A stretch of DNA of 5,525 nucleotides from Verrucomicrobiota bacterium (lineage in GTDB: Bacteria; Verrucomicrobiota; Verrucomicrobiia; Limisphaerales; UBA9464), in the NCBI GenBank assembly GCA_025354845.1, contig JANXMD010000342.1, positions 1 to 5,525 on the forward strand. Reading direction: 5' to 3'. Position numbers and translations under genes: made by a program. Of this stretch, positions 1 through 4,527 are shown in pieces; positions within the stretch are counted from its first letter, which is position 1, and each line of letters opens with the position of its first letter. The notes below the pieces were generated by a model. It searched no databases. It worked only from the letters and a program-made list of their open reading frames with translations, and was not told the DNA's origin.

Positions 1-933
1 GCCTTCCGGGCGGGGGCGGCCATCTCCAACATGGAGTTCGTCCAGTTCCACCCCACCTGCCTGTTTCATCCCAAGGCCAAGACCTACCTCATCTCCGAGG
101 CGGTCCGAGGCGAGGGGGCGTACCTGCTGGGCGGGGACCGGAAGCGGTTCATGGACCGCTACGACGCCCGAGCGGAGATGGCGCCCCGCGACATCGTGGC
201 TCGCGCGATCGACTCCGAGATGAAGCGCACCGGCGCCGACTGCGTATTTCTCGACATCTCGCACCGCCCCGCCGAGTTCATACGCGAACACTTTCCCAAC
301 ATCCTCGCCAAGTGCCTGGAGTACGGTATCGACATGACCCGTGAGCCGATTCCGGTGGTGCCGGCCGCGCATTATCAATGTGGCGGCGTGGTCACCAACG
401 TGGATGGGGAGACCGGGATAGAAGGATTGTACGCAATCGGTGAAGTCGCCTGCACCGGACTGCACGGGGCGAACCGTCTGGCCAGCAATTCGCTGCTCGA
501 AGCGCTGGTCTGCGCGCATCGCGCGGCGATCAAAGCCAACGCCTTCCAAGTGCAGCCACTCATCGGTCCCCTGCCCCCGTGGCAGCCCGGCGGTGCCACC
601 GACGCCGATGAACTGGTGGTGGTGTCACACAACTGGGATGAGATCCGACGCACGCTCTGGGACTACGTGGGCATCGTCCGCACCGACAAGCGCCTGCGCC
701 GCGCCGAGAAGCGGCTGGCCAATTTGCAGGAGGAAATTCGGGCGTTCTACTGGGACTTCAAGGTCACGCCCGACCTGCTCGAACTGCGCAATTTGGCGAC
801 GGTGGCGGAGTTGATCGTGGCCTGCGCGCTTCAGCGCCCCGAGAGCCGTGGATTGCACTACAATCTCGATCACCCGAATCCCGATACCGCTTGGCAGCAG
901 CGCGACACCCGTGTGCAGCGACAGCCCATCTGA
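1..933 (+). CDS. nadB: L-aspartate oxidase, C-terminal part (5' end outside window)
   Basis: FAD-dependent L-aspartate oxidase, which oxidises L-aspartate to iminoaspartate; quinolinate synthase NadA then uses this in cytosolic de novo NAD synthesis. The frame is open from base 1, so the ATG at 31 is internal. The partial protein has 310 residues. From the position of the conserved HPT motif (nt 49-57), about 227 residues are missing, giving a full length near 537, close to the ~540 of E. coli NadB. Visible family marks: the substrate-loop histidine in HPT (nt 49-51, E. coli His244), the catalytic arginine in APRDIVARAID (nt 187-189, E. coli Arg290), the active-site histidine in VPAAHY (nt 370-372, E. 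coli His351), the FAD-binding stretch TGLHGANRLASNSLLEAL (about nt 454-507), then the helical C-terminal domain with WDYVGIVR, LLELRN and ESRGLHY. These C-terminal motifs fit NadB better than succinate dehydrogenase or fumarate reductase flavoproteins. All catalytic residues in view are intact. The stop is TGA at 931-933, 9 bp from the stop of the converging minus-strand gene. Confidence 0.97.
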   Translation, partial: AFRAGAAISNMEFVQFHPTCLFHPKAKTYLISEAVRGEGAYLLGGDRKRFMDRYDARAEMAPRDIVARAIDSEMKRTGADCVFLDISHRPAEFIREHFPNILAKCLEYGIDMTREPIPVVPAAHYQCGGVVTNVDGETGIEGLYAIGEVACTGLHGANRLASNSLLEALVCAHRAAIKANAFQVQPLIGPLPPWQPGGATDADELVVVSHNWDEIRRTLWDYVGIVRTDKRLRRAEKRLANLQEEIRAFYWDFKVTPDLLELRNLATVAELIVACALQRPESRGLHYNLDHPNPDTAWQQRDTRVQRQPI

Positions 934-939
934 TCGATT

Positions 940-953
940 CGTTTACTGAAACG
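940..953. terminator. Small hairpin at the convergent gene junction (weak terminator candidate)
   Basis: CGTTT and AAACG form a perfect 5-bp stem with a 4-base loop (ACTG). The hairpin lies just after the nadB stop and overlaps the last codons and stop of the minus-strand gene. On the plus strand it is followed by GGTTGTTG rather than a clear T run. It may help end transcription from one or both sides, but the stem is short and AT-rich, so this call is weak. Confidence 0.22.
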
Positions 954-1866
954 GGTTGTTGCCCCGATTCGACCGATCGCGCCCCGAGCCCTTCCCCCCG
1001 GCCTCCCGCTTGGCGCCAAACGGATTTCCGGACACTGCCGAGCCGGTACGGGTGCGGCGAGGGAGATGGAATAGCGCCCAAAGCGACCAAATCAGGATGG
1101 TAAGCATCTGTGCAAGCAGGGCCGCGGCGAGACCGGGAAGCCGGATCCAGGCCGTCGCATAGAGGACCAGGCCCAGGCCAAAGAAGCCCCATCCGGCCAG
1201 GCCGGCGGCGAGTCCCATCCGCCACGCGCCGGCCACTGTGACGTTGCGACCGAGCATCCAGGCCAAAGTGAACACCGGAAGCGTCAGCAGCGTCGCCACC
1301 ACCCAGCCCAGGATCAGCACCAGCGCCCCGGCGAGCATTCCCGCCACCGCTAAGATCGGCCAACTCCACGCACCCCACGCCGCCGTCGCCCCGGTGCGAT
1401 CCAGCGGCAGTTGAAATTCCGGCGGATACGGGAGCTCCTGATGTCCAAACAAACCCTCCAGACGGAGGCCACGCTGCCGGAATTCCACCTGCAAATCCCC
1501 GGATCGACCCGACTCGCCAGTGCCGGAGGGATCCACGGACACGCTCAGTTGCGGTCGTTCCGACAGGAGATGGGCCTCGGTGTCTGGCCAGGTCAGTCGG
1601 CCACCCCGGATCTCCGCCTCGGCAACCGGAAGCCGCGGGAGGGCCTGGTTAATGGCAGGGAACCACGCCTGCCGGAAAGCCCATAACGCGACGGCCGCTA
1701 CCATCGCACTGTAGACAACCTGTAGTGTGAGCGTGCGAACACCGGACGCCGCCGCAAATCGGGCGATTCCCCCACCGGTGACTGGCTGCCAGGCGCCCCA
1801 GGCAAAAAGCTGCCGCCAGCCGAAGTCAGACTTCGGCGTGGATCGCTCGGAGGAGAGTTCGGACAC
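943..1866 (-). CDS. Four-pass membrane protein, DUF1189-like topology, function unknown
   Basis: The 307-residue protein starts with GTG at 1866 and has no visible Shine-Dalgarno. Layout: a short cytoplasmic N-terminus; a membrane segment at about residues 47-65; a soluble, probably extracytoplasmic domain at about 66-168; a long hydrophobic stretch at about 169-205; and two more segments at about 215-240 and 245-268. A basic, Gly/Ser/Arg-rich tail (269-307) follows, containing GNPF (280-283) and ending NNPFQ. One N-terminal membrane helix, a roughly 100-residue loop opening with LPRLPVAEAEIRGGRLT, then a C-terminal membrane cluster resembles the DUF1189 family, whose loop likewise begins with a 'P-x-hydrophobic-x-I-x-x-G' pattern. 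That link is inferred from layout, not confirmed by alignment. There are no catalytic motifs. The gene lies downstream of the hairpin at 1899-1931, with only 32 bp between hairpin and start, so its promoter must overlap the hairpin unless read-through supplies it. The coding call is strong: the frame is long, membrane segments are well formed, and competing frames give only Arg/Pro-rich shadows. Confidence 0.85.
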   Translation of the reverse strand: MSELSSERSTPKSDFGWRQLFAWGAWQPVTGGGIARFAAASGVRTLTLQVVYSAMVAAVALWAFRQAWFPAINQALPRLPVAEAEIRGGRLTWPDTEAHLLSERPQLSVSVDPSGTGESGRSGDLQVEFRQRGLRLEGLFGHQELPYPPEFQLPLDRTGATAAWGAWSWPILAVAGMLAGALVLILGWVVATLLTLPVFTLAWMLGRNVTVAGAWRMGLAAGLAGWGFFGLGLVLYATAWIRLPGLAAALLAQMLTILIWSLWALFHLPRRTRTGSAVSGNPFGAKREAGGKGSGRDRSNRGNNPFQ

Positions 1867-1898
1867 AGCTGGGACAGGATGGCATCCCCCAACAACAA

Positions 1899-1931
1899 CG
1901 GCCAGCGGAGGAAATATCCTGCCGCTGGCCG
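1899..1931 (-). terminator. Nested GC-rich hairpin, probable Rho-independent terminator after the DUF6941-like gene
   Basis: CGGCCAGCGG (1899-1908) pairs perfectly with CCGCTGGCCG (1922-1931). Inside it, AGGA (1909-1912) pairs with TCCT (1917-1920) around an AATA loop, with one bulged G at 1921. This gives about 14 bp of stem. Read on the minus strand, the stem is followed by TTGTTGTTG, an interrupted T-rich tail, and preceded by GTTTTTC. On the plus strand it is followed by an A run, so the orientation fits the minus-strand gene that stops at 1988, about 57 bp upstream. The broken U-tract makes efficiency uncertain. Confidence 0.6.
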
Positions 1932-1987
1932 AAAAACGGAAAGGGAACGGAATCCTGTTCTCGTTCTGCTTCTTGTTCTGGCGCCGA

Positions 1988-2422
1988 TCAGACGGCCGGA
2001 GCCGCAGGCGCGCCGGGTTGGCCGGGCTGTGGGACGATCACCACGGGGACCGGATAACGCAGCTTCATGACATCATCCACCAGCACCTCGACGTAGTACA
2101 CGCCGCCGGTCGGGAACTCGAGCTGGCCGAAGACCGAGACGTTGGTGACATTCTGAACGGGATCCGGCAGCGCGAGCTTGGCGGAGCTCTTGCGGAGCAC
2201 CGTCGAGCCGTCGGGCCCGATGATGCGCACCTGCTCGGTGAATTGGCCCACGCCGGCGGTCCAGCGGTTGATGACGCAGAGCTTGGGCGCCACGATGGGA
2301 ACGCCCGGAACGCGGATCAGGCCGATCACGCCGAGGAGAATGAGGTTGCCGCTCGCTTCCTGGCGAACGTCGTCGCACAGCAGGGAGCACTGAAGGTCGG
2401 GTAGGATGCGATTCGGAGTCAT
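1988..2422 (-). CDS. DUF6941-like conserved hypothetical protein
   Basis: A 144-residue protein beginning MTPNRILPDLQCSLLCDD, with ATG at 2422. The start is chosen because family members, as I recall them, open with a short segment leading directly into 'LLCDDVR.E..GN..LLGV', which is seen here at residues 13-30. The frame stays open to 2626, but the upstream translation is Gly/Arg-rich and overlaps the response regulator gene. The body (to about residue 130) alternates short hydrophobic strands and turns (ILLGVIGLIRVPGVPIVAPKLCVINRW, then GQFTEQVRIIGPDG and GVYYVEVLVDDV), suggesting a compact beta-sandwich. A Pro/Ala/Gly-rich tail (about 131-144, PQPGQPGAPAAPAV) follows. There is no signal peptide or membrane segment, so it is probably cytosolic. 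The function of this family is unknown and I cannot assign one. There is no clear Shine-Dalgarno. The start is 35 bp downstream of the response regulator stop, so it could be co-transcribed with the kinase-regulator pair; a palindrome lies in that gap and a terminator-like hairpin follows the gene. Confidence 0.88.
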   Translation of the reverse strand: MTPNRILPDLQCSLLCDDVRQEASGNLILLGVIGLIRVPGVPIVAPKLCVINRWTAGVGQFTEQVRIIGPDGSTVLRKSSAKLALPDPVQNVTNVSVFGQLEFPTGGVYYVEVLVDDVMKLRYPVPVVIVPQPGQPGAPAAPAV

Positions 2423-2434
2423 GTGCGCCCGGAA

Positions 2435-2450
2435 GGTTCCAGCCGGAACC
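2435..2450. promoter_or_regulatory. Perfect 6-bp inverted repeat upstream of the DUF6941-like gene (candidate operator or leader hairpin)
   Basis: GGTTCC (2435-2440) and GGAACC (2445-2450) are exact inverted repeats around a 4-base spacer. The repeat lies between the response regulator stop (2458) and the DUF6941-like ATG (2422), 12 bp before that ATG. On the minus strand a TTGACC (2461-2456) just upstream resembles a -35 box, but at 17-bp spacing the -10 position reads AACCTT, which is poor. No T run follows, so a terminator is unlikely. It could be a dyad protein-binding site or an RNA hairpin affecting translation. I saw no second copy elsewhere in the window. Confidence 0.3.
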
Positions 2451-2457
2451 CGTAAGG

Positions 2458-3276
2458 TCAAAACTTTCCCGGAGAGTTTCGCAAGTCCCGATCTCTCGGG
2501 GCACCCGGTTCGCATCGATCGGGAGCCGCCGGGGAAACCTCGGGTCGCAGGCCATTCGGCAGTCCCGCCGAGCTGCCCCCGGTCGGCCGCGGCGCCGGCG
2601 CCGAAACGGCCGCCGAGTGAATCCACGGCCGGTGCCAGTTCGGATACATGCCCGCATCAAAATGCCCCAGCTGGATCAAATCGCGAATATCCCGGATGAT
2701 CGTCCGCCGTGACACCCGGAACTCGCGTGCTAATCCGGAAATATTGGGCCGCTCTTCCACCGAGCGAAGTCGCTCCTGAACCCGCTGCAGCCGCCGCAAG
2801 CGATCGACGTACCGGCTATTCGGCTCGTCTTCATCCCGAGTGCTCGCCGCCTCAACCGACTGCAACAAGTGGATCGCCGCTGAAAGACCACATTCACACC
2901 GGGCCCGCTCAACCACGTGGGTGAGCTGGTCGATGTCCACCGGCTTCTCAAGAACGAAATCGGCGGACAGCCCTCCCTGCAACGCACTCAGCTGATTGCG
3001 CAAACCGAGCGTCCCCGTCACGATGATCACCGGCACCTGAGGGGCAATTTGCTTGAGGCCGCCCACCGAATCGGCTCCGCGTTCGCCCTCCCCTAGCAAA
3101 TGATCCAATAGAATCACGTCAGGCGAATGCCGACGCAGGATCGCCTTGGCTTCGTGGATGGTGGTAACCGGGATCAGGCGGTATTGCGGCAACGCGACCG
3201 CAAACAGCTCCACCTGTAACGGATCATCCTCGACGACGAGAATGGTCCCTTGTGCGATTGATCTGAGAGCCTCCAT
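2458..3276 (-). CDS. Two-component response regulator: receiver domain plus HTH_11/DeoR-like DNA-binding region
   Basis: A 272-residue protein, ATG at 3276. Residues 11-125 are a receiver domain: acidic pair D17/D18 in TILVVEDDP, phospho-acceptor D58 in DVILLDHLL, T87 in VIIVTGT, and K111 in VLEKPVD, so all key residues are present. A linker rich in Arg/Glu/Leu (about 155-176, DRLRRLQRVQERLRSVEER) is likely helical or coiled coil. Residues 177-205 (ISGLAREFRVSRRTIIRDIRDLIQLG) form a helix-turn-helix of the type seen at the N-terminus of DeoR/WYL-family repressors ('VSRRTI.RDI..L'). Residues 221-272 are a low-complexity Pro/Ala/Arg tail, probably disordered. Longer in-frame ATGs up to 3690 were rejected because they overlap the kinase gene and translate as Arg/Pro-rich filler. 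There is no Shine-Dalgarno. The gene follows the kinase by 46 bp and presumably receives phosphate from it. Target genes are unknown; the neighbouring DUF6941-like gene is a candidate. Confidence 0.93.
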   Translation of the reverse strand: MEALRSIAQGTILVVEDDPLQVELFAVALPQYRLIPVTTIHEAKAILRRHSPDVILLDHLLGEGERGADSVGGLKQIAPQVPVIIVTGTLGLRNQLSALQGGLSADFVLEKPVDIDQLTHVVERARCECGLSAAIHLLQSVEAASTRDEDEPNSRYVDRLRRLQRVQERLRSVEERPNISGLAREFRVSRRTIIRDIRDLIQLGHFDAGMYPNWHRPWIHSAAVSAPAPRPTGGSSAGLPNGLRPEVSPAAPDRCEPGAPRDRDLRNSPGKF

Positions 3277-3322
3277 GAGGTGCGAAGAATGCCGAGTTTT
3301 AATCCATTGAAAATTGTGCAGA

Positions 3323-4411
3323 TCAGGCACAGGCGGTTGCGGGGGCCTGGGAATCCGTGACTTGCTCGGGAAGGAGCAGTTCGAATCGGGTGCCGAGACC
3401 GGGTTCAGATCGGATTCCGATCCCGACCCCTTCCTCGACGGACAAGGTGTGGACGATGTACAGGCCAAGCCCGGTGCCAATCCGGTTCTCGCGATTCTTC
3501 GTGGAAAACGTCGGGTCAAACAGCCGGTCAAGCGCCTCCGGGCCGATGCCGGGCCCGTTGTCCTCAATGGTGACCGAGATCCACGTATCCGCGGCGGCGG
3601 GATACAACAACAACGACTCAAACGAATCGAGTTTCGCGCGGGAGGCGTGGATTCGCAGCGTGCCGTGGCGATCCATAGCCTCGGCGGCATTGATGATCAG
3701 GTTGAGGAGGATTCGCCGGAACGCCGTACGGGAGACCGCCGCGACCAAGGACTCCCGAGGCAAACTAAGCTCGACCTTGACCTTCGCGAGGAATCCGTCC
3801 TGCACGAGCACGATCAGTCCGGAAACCTCGGAGTCAATCTCCACACGGCGCAGATCTGAGACGCTCCGTCGATCCACCCCCAGCAGCGACTCCACTAGGT
3901 CTCGCAGATGCTGAATGGAACTCTCGATGCCCCGGACCCGCCTTTGGACTTCGGGAAGGTCTGGGGACAGACGGGCGACCAGTTTGTTGGACATGCGCAC
4001 CGCGGAGAGGTGGTTGTTCAAGTCGTGGGCGAGGCTCGCGCTCAAAAGGCCGAGGGTGTTCATCCGACGGGTCTCCGACAATTCCTCGCGCAGCACCTTT
4101 ACCTCCTGCTCGCGGCACCGCAGCGTTGACTGGATGGAAGTCAGCCGTCCGGCAACCGAACCTGATCCACGCCGTGTGCGCATTGCGGACAAGGCAGAGT
4201 AGGTCGAGCCGATCAGCAGCAATCCGATACCAAGGATCGGAACTCTGGAGGGAGAGGACGACGAGACCAACGCCTCCGCCCCGAGCGCCCGCAATGGTTC
4301 AATGCAGAGGAGCACCAGCACCCCTGATCGAAAGAGACGCGGAAACGGACTCGGATTCAGCGCAGCATCGTTTTCCCCCAATGCCGCCGGCCCTCCTTGA
4401 AGCCTGCGCAT
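3323..4411 (-). CDS. Membrane-anchored sensor histidine kinase
   Basis: A 362-residue kinase (from ATG 4411) that would autophosphorylate and pass phosphate to the adjacent regulator. Order of parts: hydrophobic segment at about 30-48, a gap of under 15 residues, a membrane helix at about 57-77 (VPILGIGLLLIGSTYSALSAM), a coiled-coil linker (about 90-118), the dimerisation/phosphotransfer domain with H129 in SASLAHDLNN, then the HATPase_c domain: N-box LLNLIINAAEAM (235-246), G1 box IEDNGPGIG (282-290), F-box-like LFDPTFSTK (297-305) and G2 box GTGLGLYIV (312-320). D130 and N133 after the histidine match the ExxN/T-type phosphatase motif, so it may also dephosphorylate its partner. The first hydrophobic segment carries charged residues and ends GAEA, so it may be a cleaved signal peptide instead of a helix. 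Either way there is almost no extracytoplasmic sensor. A TTG at 4381 preceded by AAGGAGG is a credible alternative start that would remove 10 residues. The gene is followed by the response regulator. Confidence 0.95.
   Translation of the reverse strand: MRRLQGGPAALGENDAALNPSPFPRLFRSGVLVLLCIEPLRALGAEALVSSSSPSRVPILGIGLLLIGSTYSALSAMRTRRGSGSVAGRLTSIQSTLRCREQEVKVLREELSETRRMNTLGLLSASLAHDLNNHLSAVRMSNKLVARLSPDLPEVQRRVRGIESSIQHLRDLVESLLGVDRRSVSDLRRVEIDSEVSGLIVLVQDGFLAKVKVELSLPRESLVAAVSRTAFRRILLNLIINAAEAMDRHGTLRIHASRAKLDSFESLLLYPAAADTWISVTIEDNGPGIGPEALDRLFDPTFSTKNRENRIGTGLGLYIVHTLSVEEGVGIGIRSEPGLGTRFELLLPEQVTDSQAPATACA
4392..4398 (-). promoter_or_regulatory. Strong Shine-Dalgarno-like AAGGAGG inside the annotated start of the kinase gene
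   Basis: AAGGAGG on the minus strand lies within codons 5-7 of the ATG-initiated kinase frame, 10 nt before an in-frame TTG (4381-4379). The ATG at 4411 itself has no Shine-Dalgarno. This favours the TTG as true start, giving a protein that begins GENDAALNP after the initiator, although 10 nt spacing is slightly long. It could also be coincidence, since AAGGAGG here encodes Gln-Gly-Gly. Confidence 0.4.
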
Positions 4412-4527
4412 GGCCGTACCGTAAACCGAATCATCAGGGCTTGCCCAGCGAGAAGATAATTGGGCGCTCCGTCAGCAAGATGCGGCCCTCAATCCCCATT
4501 CTGGTTGGCCGGCTATCCGGCGGACCA

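Noticed and set aside
375..873. Minus-strand frames opposite nadB
   Set aside because: They lie antisense to conserved NadB sequence, including the FAD-binding stretch, and carry Ser/Ala/Arg-rich low-complexity translations.
1829..1888. Short frame starting MPSCPSC upstream of and overlapping the DUF1189-like gene start (zinc-ribbon-like CPSC)
   Set aside because: It runs only about 19 codons to a stop, has a single CxxC pair and sits out of frame with the gene. It is mentioned only as a possible leader peptide.
1891..1899. AACAACAAC trinucleotide repeat
   Set aside because: Three units only; it is better explained as the T-rich tail of the minus-strand terminator hairpin.
1727..2404. Long plus-strand open frame (225 codons) across the DUF6941-like gene
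   Set aside because: It is antisense to a well-supported gene and translates as Asp/His/Arg-rich sequence without domains. Long shadow frames are expected in GC-rich DNA.
3277..3690. Upstream extension of the response regulator frame to an ATG at 3690
   Set aside because: The extra 138 residues are Arg/Pro/Ser-rich, overlap the kinase C-terminal domain and precede a receiver domain that starts naturally at the ATG at 3276.
3314..3914. Two overlapping plus-strand frames of about 180 codons opposite the histidine kinase
   Set aside because: They mirror the kinase ATPase domain, have no start context and no recognisable protein features.
4503..4526. Hairpin (GCCGG-ATAG-CCGGC with flanking GGT/ACC) just after the stop of the eight-helix membrane protein gene
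   Set aside because: The central stem is only 5 bp, interrupted further out by a 2x2 mismatch, and no T run follows on the minus strand, so I do not call it a terminator.
4412..4527. Possible promoter for the kinase gene (TTGCTG followed by TATCTT)
   Set aside because: The spacing is only 14 bp and the hexamers are poor matches, so I cannot support a promoter call.
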